Assembly: GCF_000732485.2 (NCBI RefSeq)
Contig: NZ_JAQV02000017.1
Coordinates: 1 to 64,000, forward strand
DNA from: Bacillus sp. SJS
GTDB taxonomy: Bacteria; Bacillota; Bacilli; Bacillales; Bacillaceae
Reading direction: 5' to 3'
Length of the DNA stretch: 64,000 bases
Of this stretch, positions 6,240-14,045 are shown piece after piece (the first letter of the stretch is position 1; each line of letters opens with the position of its first letter). The notes beneath the pieces were generated by a model. That model was not told the origin of the DNA and searched no databases. It saw nothing but the letters and a program-made list of their open reading frames with translations. The translations under genes were made by a program, and so were the position numbers.

Positions 6240-8266
6240 AAACAGGAAATCGTTTAGTTCAATACGCCCTTAAGTATAAAAAAACATTATTGGCTGCGCT
6301 GCTCATGCTGGCTGTTGCCGTTGGTGCCGAGCTGACTGGTCCGATTATTGCCAAGAAAATGATTGATGATCATATTATCGGAATTGAAAAGCCCTGGTTT
6401 GAGACAGAGTCCCGGGGAAAGGATACAGTAGCCTATAAAGGAAAAACGTATAAACGGGGCGACCGGTTCACAGAAGGGGAGCAAAAGGGGAAACAGGTTC
6501 ACGTCCTGCAAACCAAATTGAATTATTATTTTATTCCGGAGGCTGTTAAGGAAGACGGAGAACGAAGAGCAGCAAACGGAGAGCTAATAATAAAAAACCG
6601 TGATGGAGAGACCTCTTATCCGGCAAGTAAACTGAGCAAGGATGAACTTTTAGCCTTTTACGAGCCAGAAGTCAGCGGTCTGATTTATCTGATGGGTCTT
6701 TATTTGGGCCTCCTTGTTCTTGCATCATTCTTTAACTATGGCCAGCGATTCTTTCTGCAGGTAACCTCAAACCGCATCATTCAAAGAATGAGAGAGGATA
6801 TTTTCGAACACATCCAGCGGCTTCCAATCAAATATTTTGATAACCTTCCTGCAGGGAAAGTGGTAGCAAGGGTGACCAATGATACGGAAGCGATTAGAGA
6901 GCTGTATGTTGCGGTTCTGGCAACATTCTTTACAAGTGCTATCTACATTACCGGTATTTTTATTGCTTTATTCCTGCTGGAAGCAAAACTTGCACTGATT
7001 TGCATGGTCATTTTACCGATTCTGGTTTTATGGACGATCGCTTACCGGAAGTTTTCATCAAATTACAATGAGAAAATCCGTACTCTTGTCAGTGATATCA
7101 ATGCAATGGTGAACGAATCGATTCAAGGCATGACCATCATTCAGGCGTTTCGCCGCCAAAAGGAGACGACAGAAGAGTTTGAAAAGCTGAATGAAGAGCA
7201 TTTCCATTATCAAAACAAACTCCTCAGCATCAATGCCCTTCTTTCTCACAACATGGTTGGATTTATCCGAAATGTGGCCTTTGTTGCGCTTATTTGGTAC
7301 TTTGGGGGAGCATCCCTGAATCCAGGTTCCATGGTTTCGCTTGGAGTCCTTTATGCATTTGTTGATTACCTGAACCGCTTGTTCCAGCCGATTTCGGGAA
7401 TCGTCAACCAGTTTGCGCAGCTGGAACAGGCACGTGTCGCGTCAAACAGGGTTTTCAGTCTGCTTGATGAGAAAGGAATCGATGTAGAAGAAGCCAATAA
7501 CAGGCGGTATAAAGGAAATGTAGTATTTGACCATGTCTCCTTTGGCTATACGGAGGATCATGATGTACTCAAGGATATCCATTTTGAAGCGAAGCAGGGG
7601 GAAACCGTCGCACTAGTTGGCCACACGGGTTCCGGAAAAAGCTCAATTATGAACCTGCTGTTCCGTTTCTATGATGTCAGGACGGGGAAAATTACGATTG
7701 ATGGTGTAAACATTCAGGATCTTTCGAGACAGGAAGTTCGGAAGCATATGGGAATTGTTCTCCAGGATCCTTTTCTGTTTTCAGGGACCATCTCTTCGAA
7801 CGTAAATCTTGAAAATGAGGAAATCACTCGAGAGCAAATTGAAAAGGCCCTAACCGATGTCGGTGCGGAAAATCTGCTGAAGAACCTGCCTAAAGGTTTT
7901 GATGAGCCGGTGATTGAAAAGGGCAGTACTTTATCTTCCGGTCAGCGCCAGCTCATTTCATTCGCGCGTGCTCTCGCGTTTGATCCGGCAATTCTGATTT
8001 TGGACGAAGCGACTGCAAGCATTGATACCGAAACGGAAGCAATTATTCAGGAGGCTATGGAAGTCCTGAAAAAAGGCCGTACGACATTTATCATAGCCCA
8101 CAGGCTTTCAACGATAAAAAATGCAGATCAAATTCTCGTGTTGGATCACGGCCAAATCGCAGAAAAAGGAAATCATGATGAGCTGATGAAGCTTGAAGGA
8201 AAGTATTATCAAATGTATAAGCTGCAGCAAGGAAAACAAAATGCAGGCAGCAGCCTCGCAGGATAA
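6236..8266 (+). CDS. bmrD: Heterodimeric multidrug ABC exporter subunit BmrD
   Basis: Partner of BmrC, 676 aa. A hydrophilic extracellular insert of about 100 residues (roughly 45-140) lies between the first and second membrane helices, a hallmark of BmrD. The nucleotide-binding domain has Walker A GHTGSGKSS and Walker B ILILDEATAS with the catalytic Glu. Its signature is the altered LSSGQ instead of LSGGQ. Combined with the Asp in BmrC, this gives one catalytic and one degenerate ATP site in the dimer. The start overlaps the bmrC stop (ATGA), so the two are translationally coupled. It is the last gene of the leader-controlled operon and is followed by a terminator. Confidence 0.93.
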   Translation: MKTGNRLVQYALKYKKTLLAALLMLAVAVGAELTGPIIAKKMIDDHIIGIEKPWFETESRGKDTVAYKGKTYKRGDRFTEGEQKGKQVHVLQTKLNYYFIPEAVKEDGERRAANGELIIKNRDGETSYPASKLSKDELLAFYEPEVSGLIYLMGLYLGLLVLASFFNYGQRFFLQVTSNRIIQRMREDIFEHIQRLPIKYFDNLPAGKVVARVTNDTEAIRELYVAVLATFFTSAIYITGIFIALFLLEAKLALICMVILPILVLWTIAYRKFSSNYNEKIRTLVSDINAMVNESIQGMTIIQAFRRQKETTEEFEKLNEEHFHYQNKLLSINALLSHNMVGFIRNVAFVALIWYFGGASLNPGSMVSLGVLYAFVDYLNRLFQPISGIVNQFAQLEQARVASNRVFSLLDEKGIDVEEANNRRYKGNVVFDHVSFGYTEDHDVLKDIHFEAKQGETVALVGHTGSGKSSIMNLLFRFYDVRTGKITIDGVNIQDLSRQEVRKHMGIVLQDPFLFSGTISSNVNLENEEITREQIEKALTDVGAENLLKNLPKGFDEPVIEKGSTLSSGQRQLISFARALAFDPAILILDEATASIDTETEAIIQEAMEVLKKGRTTFIIAHRLSTIKNADQILVLDHGQIAEKGNHDELMKLEGKYYQMYKLQQGKQNAGSSLAG

Positions 8267-8299
8267 AAAAAGCCCGCTCGTTTAGCAGCGGGCTTTTTT
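8266..8299. terminator. Bidirectional terminator between bmrD and hypO
   Basis: A long stem AAAAAAGCCCGCT/AGCGGGCTTTTTTC lies between convergent genes, with A and T runs on the two sides, so it can serve both directions. Its first base is the last base of the bmrD stop codon. Confidence 0.85.
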
Positions 8300-8308
8300 C
8301 TATGGATA

Positions 8309-8977
8309 TTAAACCCAGTTTACAAGGGTATCGAGAGACTGTCTCGTTTTAGCTCTTGGTTCATCGACGCGGTAACCGAAAGCGGCCATGACAGACAATT
8401 CCAGGTTATCGCCAGTTAAAATTCCTTCCTCACGGAGCACTTGTTCCACTTTATCTTTATCAAATCCTTCAATCGGACAGGAATCGATCCCGATTTGAGC
8501 TGCAGATGTCATCATATTGGCGAGCGCAATATACGATTGTTTGGATGACCAGTCAAACATCGCGCGGCTCGATTCAAGGAGTTTAAAATCAGATTCCTGA
8601 AACGTTTTAAAAATACTTCGTCTGATTTTCTGGGATTCCTCGGGAAGTCCGTTTGCATCCATCATATGCTGAATATAGGCAGATTCATGGTGCATATCCT
8701 TCTCATTTCTTGAAAAGATCAGGACAAAGTGACTGGCAGTCGGCAGCTGGCCTTTTCCGCCCCATGTATAAGGCATTAGCTTTTCACGGATCTCTTTGTT
8801 TTGGACAACAAGTATTTTCCATGGTTCATAGCCAAAGGATGACGGCGACAGTCTTGCCGTTTCCAGGATGAACTGGAAGTCCTCCTCCGGTATCTTCTTC
8901 GCTGCATCAAATTGTTTAGTGGCATGCCTGAATTGGAATGCGGTTAAGATTTCCTGTTTTTTATCTTGAATGTTCAT
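8309..8977 (-). CDS. hypO: FMN-dependent NAD(P)H nitroreductase (HypO/YfkO type)
   Basis: A 222-residue cytoplasmic flavoprotein of the nitroreductase family that reduces nitro- and quinone-type electrophiles with NAD(P)H. Recognisable segments are the N-terminal FRHATKQFD (FMN-phosphate binding), RLSPSSFGYEPWK, the mid-region SYIALANMMTSAAQIGIDSCPIEGF, and the C-terminal AAFGYRVDEPRAKTR. These closely match what I recall of B. subtilis HypO (YfkO). ATG 8977 follows AGGAGG. It is divergent from a DUF24/HxlR regulator. In B. subtilis the DUF24 protein HypR activates hypO from an unlinked locus, so the pairing here supports both calls. Confidence 0.85.
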   Translation of the reverse strand: MNIQDKKQEILTAFQFRHATKQFDAAKKIPEEDFQFILETARLSPSSFGYEPWKILVVQNKEIREKLMPYTWGGKGQLPTASHFVLIFSRNEKDMHHESAYIQHMMDANGLPEESQKIRRSIFKTFQESDFKLLESSRAMFDWSSKQSYIALANMMTSAAQIGIDSCPIEGFDKDKVEQVLREEGILTGDNLELSVMAAFGYRVDEPRAKTRQSLDTLVNWV

Positions 8978-9021
8978 GTAATTTGGATTCCTCCTGTTGT
9001 TGTGGGATCGTTGCTGGATTT

Positions 9022-9089
9022 AGTATAATAAATTGGAACGATAAATGTAAGTACGCACATGTATGTGGTATAGGAACATTTTTTATACT
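9022..9089. promoter_or_regulatory. Divergent hypO/hypR promoters and candidate operator
   Basis: For hypO (minus strand) TTACAT at 9045-9050 and TATACT at 9022-9027 are separated by 17 bp. For hypR (plus strand) TATACT at 9084-9089 has no good -35 at the expected place (GTATGT at 9061-9066). A CACAT-GT-ATGTG inverted repeat at 9056-9067 sits between the two promoters and covers that -35, so it is a candidate binding site for the regulator. Confidence 0.5.
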
Positions 9090-9108
9090 GTAAGATGGAG
9101 TGGGAAAA

Positions 9109-9459
9109 ATGACGGATTTTAAAGCATATGGGTATTCTTGTTCTGTCGCAGCGACGCTTGATATTATCGGAGGAAAATGGAAAGGGGTCATTCTTTTCTA
9201 TTTGCTCGACGGCAAAAAACGATTTAATGAACTTAAACGTCTGAATGGGGAAATCACGCAGCGCATGCTAACCCTTCAGCTTAGAGAGCTGGAGAGAGAT
9301 GGAATCGTTCACCGGGAAATCTATAAAGAAATTCCTCCTAAAGTCGAGTATTCTCTTACTGAATTCGGCCAATCTCTGAAACCGCTCATTTTGATGATGA
9401 GAGAATGGGGAGAGCATCATGTCGAGTATGTGATGGAAAAAAGGAAGAATGAGATATAA
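9109..9459 (+). CDS. MarR/DUF24 (HxlR) redox regulator, HypR-like
   Basis: A 116-residue winged-helix regulator of the HxlR/DUF24 family. The pattern is GYSCSVAATLDIIGGKW (conserved Cys11 before the first helix), KRFNELKR, ITQRMLTLQLRELERDGI (recognition helix and wing) and PPKVEYSLTEFG. Relatives such as YodB and HypR sense quinones, diamide or hypochlorite through this Cys. HypR also uses a second Cys for an intersubunit disulfide, but this protein has only one Cys, so a YodB-like or S-thiolation mechanism is more likely. ATG 9109 is preferred over GTG 9100, since GGAG is eight bases upstream. It probably controls the divergent nitroreductase gene. Exact orthology to HypR is not certain. 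Confidence 0.8.
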   Translation: MTDFKAYGYSCSVAATLDIIGGKWKGVILFYLLDGKKRFNELKRLNGEITQRMLTLQLRELERDGIVHREIYKEIPPKVEYSLTEFGQSLKPLILMMREWGEHHVEYVMEKRKNEI

Positions 9460-9496
9460 GAAAAGCGCTGCATCGGGAGGATGCGGCGCTTTTCTA
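9460..9496. terminator. Bidirectional terminator hypR/yheG
   Basis: The stem GAAAAGCGC-T-GCATC / GGATGC-G-GCGCTTTTC has a GGGA loop between the two convergent genes. It ends at the yheG stop codon. Confidence 0.8.
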
Positions 9497-10111
9497 ATAA
9501 GCAAGCCCAACACGTTTTTTGGTATGTTTCGGATTCTTCCATTCATGGAACACAAAATGAGCCGTGTCCTGTACGGAAATGGATGTACCGCCATCAGGAA
9601 GCACATTTTCTTCAGAGCGGTAGATTCCCGTTAGCTTTCCATCCGGTAAGTAGGTAGGGCATGCGATTGTCCAGTTTAAATCCGATTCCCTCAGCATTTC
9701 ATACACCTTCGCATGTTCTTCGGCGGCTCTCGTTGAACGCCGCTTCGATTCATTGGATTGAAACCGGTACAGGGATGGATCATTTCTGGACTGAAGGATC
9801 CCTGCGGTTCCGACGGTAATCATTCTTTCAATGCCATGTTTTCTTGCAGCGTCCAGGATGATTTCCATGCTGACGGATAACGTATCATTGCCATCTGTAT
9901 TCAGACAGCTGATAATCGTTTTGCATCCTGCAATGGTTCTTTCCACGTCCTTTGCATTCCGAGCATTTCCTTCTATGATTTCAGTGTTCCCAATAGCCTG
10001 AAGTTTTTCTGGAGACCGGACCAGTGCTTTGAAGGGCTGTCCGGCTTCAGTGAGGAAGGAGGCAAGTTCAAGGCCTACCCGGCCCGTACTTCCCAAAAAT
10101 GCGATGGTCAT
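9494..10111 (-). CDS. yheG: NAD(P)-binding atypical SDR family protein YheG
   Basis: A 205-residue cytoplasmic Rossmann-fold protein. The N-terminal MTIAFLGSTGRVGLELA carries the glycine motif of NmrA/atypical SDR proteins. The region TIISCLNTDGNDTLS and the later ERMITVGTAGIL follow the usual strand order, and the C-terminal part includes LNWTIACPTYLPDGKLTGIY. Substrate and reaction are unknown. The start at 10111 is chosen from the AAGGGGGTGG Shine-Dalgarno and the position of the Rossmann motif. The frame is open further upstream but without signal. Its size and its place beside sspB match B. subtilis yheG (about 206 aa). It is probably co-transcribed with the 37-codon gene upstream. Confidence 0.82.
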   Translation of the reverse strand: MTIAFLGSTGRVGLELASFLTEAGQPFKALVRSPEKLQAIGNTEIIEGNARNAKDVERTIAGCKTIISCLNTDGNDTLSVSMEIILDAARKHGIERMITVGTAGILQSRNDPSLYRFQSNESKRRSTRAAEEHAKVYEMLRESDLNWTIACPTYLPDGKLTGIYRSEENVLPDGGTSISVQDTAHFVFHEWKNPKHTKKRVGLAY

Positions 10112-10133
10112 ATGGCCACCCCCTTTTTCCTCA

Positions 10134-10247
10134 TCATACCTTACTTTGCGGATTTTTAAAAAGAAATAGCCGAAAAGGCAAATCAGTTTCCTGCAAAAAA
10201 AATAAAAGAATAAATCCAATTAAACCCCAATCCAGCTCGGCAGTCAT
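10134..10247 (-). CDS. yheF: 37-residue small membrane protein, candidate YheF
   Basis: A short frame begins MTAELDWGLIGFILLFFLQ and ends in a basic tail (FKNPQSKV), consistent with one membrane helix. It lies 22 bp upstream of yheG on the same strand. In B. subtilis a roughly 41-codon gene, yheF, occupies the same place between sspB and yheG, so the call is positional. The Shine-Dalgarno (GGAG) is close to the ATG. A longer in-frame start at 10316 exists but gives an atypical N-terminus. Confidence 0.5.
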   Translation of the reverse strand: MTAELDWGLIGFILLFFLQETDLPFRLFLFKNPQSKV

Positions 10248-10374
10248 TCTCCAAAGCTCCCTCCATCCCTTTTTTTCATTATATGGAGGTTTGACTCTGC
10301 GGCAACCGCCAAACAAAAGAGATATGCGGGATTTCCAGCCATGAATAGTCTGCCGCTATTCCACCAAAATAGAA

Positions 10375-10403
10375 GAAGGGAGATGCGCGAGGCAACTCCC
10401 TTC
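10375..10403 (-). terminator. Terminator of sspB
   Basis: The inverted repeat GAAGGGAG/CTCCCTTC lies just downstream of sspB on its strand. The T tract is short (TTCTATTTT), so strength is uncertain. Confidence 0.55.
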
Positions 10404-10420
10404 GAATCCAAGTTATTTAA

Positions 10421-10621
10421 TTAACGAGCTCCGCCAAAAGACTGTTGAGCCATTTGTACTAGACGTTTTGTGATTTCTCCGCCTACAGAACCGTTAGCGC
10501 GTGCAGTTGTTTCTGCTCCTAGGTTTACTCCAAACTCAGTAGCGATCTCATATTTCATTTGATCGATAGCTTGTTGTGCACCAGGTACTACTAGTTGGTT
10601 TGAGCTGTTGCTGTTTGCCAT
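10421..10621 (-). CDS. sspB: Alpha/beta-type small acid-soluble spore protein
   Basis: A 66-residue SASP that coats forespore DNA, shifts it to an A-like form and protects it from UV and heat. It is degraded by the Gpr protease at germination. Visible features are an Asn/Ser-rich N-terminus ([20 protein letters not shown]), the germination-protease region [32 protein letters not shown], and a C-terminal [10 protein letters not shown] 10621 is nine bases after AGGAG. A TTG at 10630 abuts the Shine-Dalgarno and is not used. The locus next to yheE-yheD-yheC matches sspB of B. subtilis. Expression in the forespore from a sigma-G promoter is expected. Confidence 0.95.
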   Translation of the reverse strand: MANSNSSNQLVVPGAQQAIDQMKYEIATEFGVNLGAETTARANGSVGGEITKRLVQMAQQSFGGAR

Positions 10622-10741
10622 GTGTGTCAACTCCTATACATTAATTTTTTGGTTGGATCAGCTGGGCTTGCACCAGCCGGAGAATCAGCGAGTGAACCTC
10701 CTGCCTCTGTCGGCTTGATCCATTGCGCTTGCTACAATACG

Positions 10742-10771
10742 TATTATGTTTCCAATTCGGATTTTTAATCC
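10742..10771 (-). promoter_or_regulatory. Possible sigma-G promoter of sspB
   Basis: On the minus strand CATAATA matches the sigma-G -10 box, with GGATTA 17 bp upstream as an imperfect -35. It lies about 120 bp before the sspB start, which is longer than usual, so the assignment is tentative. Confidence 0.35.
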
Positions 10772-10875
10772 GGATATAAATTGGTAAATTATTCAACGTG
10801 AAAAAAAGAGGCACATATTTAATTGACAAGGGTGAAAAATACGAACAGAAGGAATGGTGAAGGAGTTGGATTCAG

Positions 10876-11118
10876 ATGGACATGTGCCCGCTTTGCAACG
10901 GGTTTGAGGAAAAAATGATTCTCTGTCCAAACTGCGGGACAATCATGGCGGACGATGGCAGGGCAACAGATTTTCTGGATGATTATAGTGCATATATGGA
11001 TATTGATACAATGAAGCTGTATGACGGGGTTCTTCATTCCTTGGAACAGCATGAGTGTGTTCACCAATACAGCTGTGGCAATTGCTTGCATGAGGAAATT
11101 GCGGTTATAAAAGAGTGA
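10876..11118 (+). CDS. Small zinc-ribbon protein of unknown function
   Basis: An 80-residue protein with three cysteine pairs. CPLC at 4-7 and CPNC near 17-20 form a zinc ribbon at the N-terminus, and a C-terminal CGNC follows a HECVH segment, so one or two zinc sites are likely. Between them lies an acidic, Asp/Tyr-rich stretch (DFLDDYSAYMDIDTMKLYDG). There is no signal peptide or membrane segment. ATG follows GAAGGAG. I do not recognise the family beyond Bacillaceae hypothetical proteins. A dispersed repeat lies downstream. DNA or protein binding can only be guessed. Confidence 0.75.
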   Translation: MDMCPLCNGFEEKMILCPNCGTIMADDGRATDFLDDYSAYMDIDTMKLYDGVLHSLEQHECVHQYSCGNCLHEEIAVIKE

Positions 11119-11218
11119 GACTCTCCAGAGGCTGCCTCAAACATTTTAGAAAAATCCCTGCTAACCCAATAATTTCTTTCACTTACTGTATCCCTCATAT
11201 CATAAATATCTAAGAATA

Positions 11219-11311
11219 AAGCTCTTTTAATCTTGGCGGCTGATTGCAGCAAGCAGGCGTTCGCTTTCCGAACCAATCAAAAGGTGTTAAAAATCAACAC
11301 CATGCTTTTAC
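11219..11311 (+). repeat. ~95-bp dispersed hairpin repeat, copy 1
   Basis: A copy of the element also found at 23314-23408 (inverted) and 28152-28245. The shared core is GCAGGCGTTCGCTTTCCG, flanked by TGATTGCA and CCAATCAA half-palindromes, followed by GGTGTTAAAAATCAACAC. No coding capacity. Confidence 0.75.
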
Positions 11312-11357
11312 AAAGCCAATTAAAAAGTGAAGTTTTCACATTTAACACGGTCTGAAT

Positions 11358-11392
11358 AAAAAAAGAAGCTGCCGTGGGGGCAGCTTCTTTTT
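11358..11392 (-). terminator. Terminator of msmX
   Basis: A stem AAAAAGAAGCTGCC/GGCAGCTTCTTTTT with a short GTGGG loop lies immediately downstream of the msmX stop on its strand. On the minus strand it ends in a T run. Confidence 0.85.
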
Positions 11393-11400
11393 GATTTAAA

Positions 11401-12528
11401 TTAAACCAATACAGCCTTCGCTTCACTTGCAGGACGGATTCTGGATTCGGAATCTTTGTCGAAGAAGTGAACTTTGTTCATATCAAATGCAAGTGGCAGA
11501 ACCTGTCCCGGATCAATATCTGTACGGGAATCAACACGTGCGATAAATTCCTGTCCTGCTACTTGAGAGTAAAGCATGGTTTCAGCACCCATAAGCTCGG
11601 ATACTTCAATTTTTGCATCGATTTTAGATCCGATGGAAGCGTCAACGAATACAGGCTCATCATGGATATCTTCAGGACGAATTCCCATGATAATTTCTTT
11701 GCCGACATAGCCTTGCTCGCGAAGGAATTTCATTTTACCTTCAGGAACGGATACTTTTTCGCCGCTCATTTCAAAGAAGCCGTCTGAAAGTTTTCCTGTC
11801 AGGAAGTTCATTGCTGGAGATCCGATGAACCCGCCAACGAATACATTTTCAGGCTTTTCGTACACTTCTTTTGGAGCTCCAACCTGCTGGATCAGACCGT
11901 CTTTCATAACAACAAGACGTGTTGCCATTGTCATAGCTTCCGTTTGGTCATGCGTTACATAGATAGTTGTTGTTTGAAGACGCTGATGCAGCTTGGAAAT
12001 TTCTGCGCGCATTTGTACACGAAGCTTTGCATCAAGGTTGGAAAGCGGCTCATCCATAAGGAAAACCTTTGCGTCGCGCACGATTGCACGGCCAAGTGCA
12101 ACACGCTGGCGCTGACCGCCTGAAAGAGCTTTTGGTTTACGGTCTAAGTACTGTTCAAGACCAAGGATTCTTGCTGCGTCTTTTACGCGGCGGTCAATTT
12201 CATCCTTAGGGAATTTACGAAGCTTTAAACCGAATGCCATGTTATCGTATACGTTCATATGAGGGTAAAGAGCGTAGTTCTGGAAAACCATCGCGATATC
12301 GCGGTCCTTCGGTGCTACATCATTCATGCGCTTGCCGTCAATCACAAAATCACCTTTGGAGATTTCTTCAAGACCTGCAATCATACGAAGTGTCGTAGAT
12401 TTACCGCAGCCTGACGGACCTACGAACACGATAAATTCTTTATCTTGAATATGAAGGTTAAAATCGCTAACCGCGGTTACTTTATTGTCGTAAATTTTAT
12501 GGATGGAATTCAATACTAATTCTGCCAT
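11401..12528 (-). CDS. msmX: MsmX/UgpC-type sugar ABC importer ATPase
   Basis: A 375-residue ATP-binding subunit that powers carbohydrate ABC importers from the cytoplasmic side of the membrane. It has Walker A GPSGCGKST, a Q-loop in MVFQNYALYPHM, signature LSGGQRQRVALGRA, Walker B VFLMDEPLSNLDA, the H-loop THDQTEAM, and a C-terminal MalK-like regulatory OB domain (about 235-375). In B. subtilis MsmX is shared by several sugar importers that lack their own ATPase. The two importer cassettes at 24.9-33.3 kb have none, so this protein is their likely partner. ATG follows AGGAGGAAGAGAC. The gene is monocistronic with its own terminator. Confidence 0.9.
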   Translation of the reverse strand: MAELVLNSIHKIYDNKVTAVSDFNLHIQDKEFIVFVGPSGCGKSTTLRMIAGLEEISKGDFVIDGKRMNDVAPKDRDIAMVFQNYALYPHMNVYDNMAFGLKLRKFPKDEIDRRVKDAARILGLEQYLDRKPKALSGGQRQRVALGRAIVRDAKVFLMDEPLSNLDAKLRVQMRAEISKLHQRLQTTTIYVTHDQTEAMTMATRLVVMKDGLIQQVGAPKEVYEKPENVFVGGFIGSPAMNFLTGKLSDGFFEMSGEKVSVPEGKMKFLREQGYVGKEIIMGIRPEDIHDEPVFVDASIGSKIDAKIEVSELMGAETMLYSQVAGQEFIARVDSRTDIDPGQVLPLAFDMNKVHFFDKDSESRIRPASEAKAVLV

Positions 12529-12557
12529 GTCTCTTCCTCCTGTTATTGTGCAAGTTT

Positions 12558-12571
12558 TGAAAGCGTTTTAT
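12558..12571 (-). promoter_or_regulatory. Weak cre-like site upstream of msmX
   Basis: TTGAAAGCGTTTTAT-type sequence matches most of the cre consensus WTGNAANCGNWNNCA but misses the terminal CA. It lies about 30-45 bp upstream of the msmX start. CcpA control is possible but not secured. Confidence 0.3.
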
Positions 12572-12655
12572 CTATGCTTTCATTCTAGGAAAAGGAGGTG
12601 AATGCGTAAATAGACAAGTTGCACAAAAAAATGAAAGGGCTTTCGTGCACTTTGC

Positions 12656-13561
12656 CTATTCCGGCGCTGGGAGGGCATTCTCCCTGTGAATGATCAGCAA
12701 ATAAACGGCTAAAGCATTCGTGAAATATTTGATATCAATACCGGTTCTTTCAATGAAACGATCGATTCGATACTGCAGGCTGTTCCGATGCATATAAAGT
12801 GCTTTGGAGGCGGATGACACATTTAAATTGCACGTGAAGAATACTTTTAAGGTTGAAACCAGTTCTGCCTCATCCAATGTATCCAGCAGCCGATCGGATA
12901 TAGCATTCCGTAGACTAAGATAGCGCTGTCCGGTCATAAAAAGAGGAGAGGCTTCGTAAAAGGTAATCACTTTCCCTTTAGGAAGCTTACCTGGAAATTC
13001 CCTGAACATGTCTCTTTCGGCTTGGAACTTTTCCCTGAGCCTGGAATTACTGTCGTGAATCTGCCCGATAAAAAACACTGGTTCAATAAAGAAATCACTT
13101 AATAGGGAGGAGGAGAGGGCTGTAATGGAATCCATATCAAGCAAACCCGAAGGAGCCTTCTCAATGATGACTCCTGATTGATCAGAAAGCCAAATGACCA
13201 GGGCTTCTTCCATAAACCCTGCCACTGCTTCTAACAAAGCAGGCTTATCCTCAATCCTCTCACTGAACTCTGCATGGATAAAGCGGACTGGAAAATCATC
13301 TGGCGGAGAGTCTTCTTTGCCGGTTAAATAATAGAACCAGCTCTTTTCCTTGTGGCTGATCCCCGATAAATAAGGACTATCCGGAGAAACAGCTGCGGCA
13401 AACATGGCTTGAAGCAGCTCTGTTTCATTGGGTACCAGCCTTGATTTTCGTATCCCAAAGCTTTCTCCATCCGCCGTTTCAAACCATTTATATTCATCCA
13501 GCAGCCTTGGAGGCCCTGATAAAAAATCATTGTCGAAGTAAAGCATCAATTGCTGAAGCAT
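12656..13561 (-). CDS. PucR-type helix-turn-helix transcriptional regulator
   Basis: A 301-residue regulator whose last 60 residues form a PucR/CdaR C-terminal HTH: LVSTLKVFFTCNLNVSSASKALYMHRNSLQYRIDRF. The HTH includes the typical N-S-A-S-K-x-L-x-x-H-R-N-S-L-x-Y-R pattern. The N-terminal 230 residues hold no recognised sensor domain. It lies 127 bp upstream of msmX on the same strand. It may regulate msmX or a sugar regulon, which is inference from neighbourhood only. ATG 13561 follows AAAGGAG. There are no membrane segments. Confidence 0.75.
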   Translation of the reverse strand: MLQQLMLYFDNDFLSGPPRLLDEYKWFETADGESFGIRKSRLVPNETELLQAMFAAAVSPDSPYLSGISHKEKSWFYYLTGKEDSPPDDFPVRFIHAEFSERIEDKPALLEAVAGFMEEALVIWLSDQSGVIIEKAPSGLLDMDSITALSSSLLSDFFIEPVFFIGQIHDSNSRLREKFQAERDMFREFPGKLPKGKVITFYEASPLFMTGQRYLSLRNAISDRLLDTLDEAELVSTLKVFFTCNLNVSSASKALYMHRNSLQYRIDRFIERTGIDIKYFTNALAVYLLIIHRENALPAPE

Positions 13562-13632
13562 AGTCAGACTCCTTTACCTGGTACTCCTTTTATTATAACA
13601 GGTAGCGGGACAGGATGAATATTTGAAGCGCA

Positions 13633-13670
13633 GCTAAAAAAGAACGGAGGAGGGTCCGTTCTTTTTTAGC
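13633..13670. terminator. Terminator downstream of yheE
   Basis: A 16-bp perfect inverted repeat GCTAAAAAAGAACGGA/TCCGTTCTTTTTTAGC with a GGAGGG loop follows the yheE stop codon directly. On the minus strand it carries a T run before the next gene. Confidence 0.8.
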
Positions 13671-13880
13671 TTATTCATAAACGTGGAAAAGCATCAGTTC
13701 ATGGATCTGGGAGATTAGATGCTCCTCCTCATCCCCGGGAGGAATGGCTGTTCCCCACTCCACCTGCCCGTTCTTATGGTAGATGCCGTCGTAATGAGTT
13801 CCTTTAAAATAAAAAGAAATCCGCCATCCAGGCAAATTTGCCTGCTTGAAAAGAGGTTTCCATTGAAAATGCTGAACCAT
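13671..13880 (-). CDS. yheE: YheE family protein (DUF5342)
   Basis: A 69-residue acidic, soluble protein with an aromatic-rich beta-like N-terminal half (HFQWKPLF...GWRISFYFKGTHYDGIYH) and a C-terminal helix rich in Glu (GDEEEHLISQIHELMLFHVYE). Size and position next to the yheD/yheC genes match B. subtilis yheE. Function is unknown. The neighbourhood suggests sporulation, but nothing in the protein shows it. ATG 13880 lies eight bases after AAGGAGTG. It is separated from the ATP-grasp genes by about 160 bp and a terminator. Confidence 0.75.
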   Translation of the reverse strand: MVQHFQWKPLFKQANLPGWRISFYFKGTHYDGIYHKNGQVEWGTAIPPGDEEEHLISQIHELMLFHVYE

Positions 13881-14016
13881 CTGTAATCACTCCTTGATTC
13901 CATTTCGGTAATAAAATTTATACGGCTTGAACGATCTGCCACTTCGATTCATCCCACACTTAGTCAGATTGAAGTAGGAGTCTTCTCGCTGTATAAATAC
14001 GGCATAAATGAAAAAA

Positions 14017-14045
14017 ATCCTTTTGCCAATAACTGGTCAAAAGGA
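14017..14045 (-). terminator. Terminator of the yheC/yheD operon
   Basis: On the minus strand ATCCTTTTG pairs with CAAAAGGAT across a 13-nt loop and runs into TTTTTT. The upstream arm overlaps the last codons of the preceding gene. Confidence 0.7.

Noticed and set aside
10641-10875. Small genes between sspB and the zinc-ribbon gene
   Set aside because: Frames present have no ribosome binding site; only hairpin-forming CGGATTTTTAATCCG and a possible sigma-G promoter were noted.
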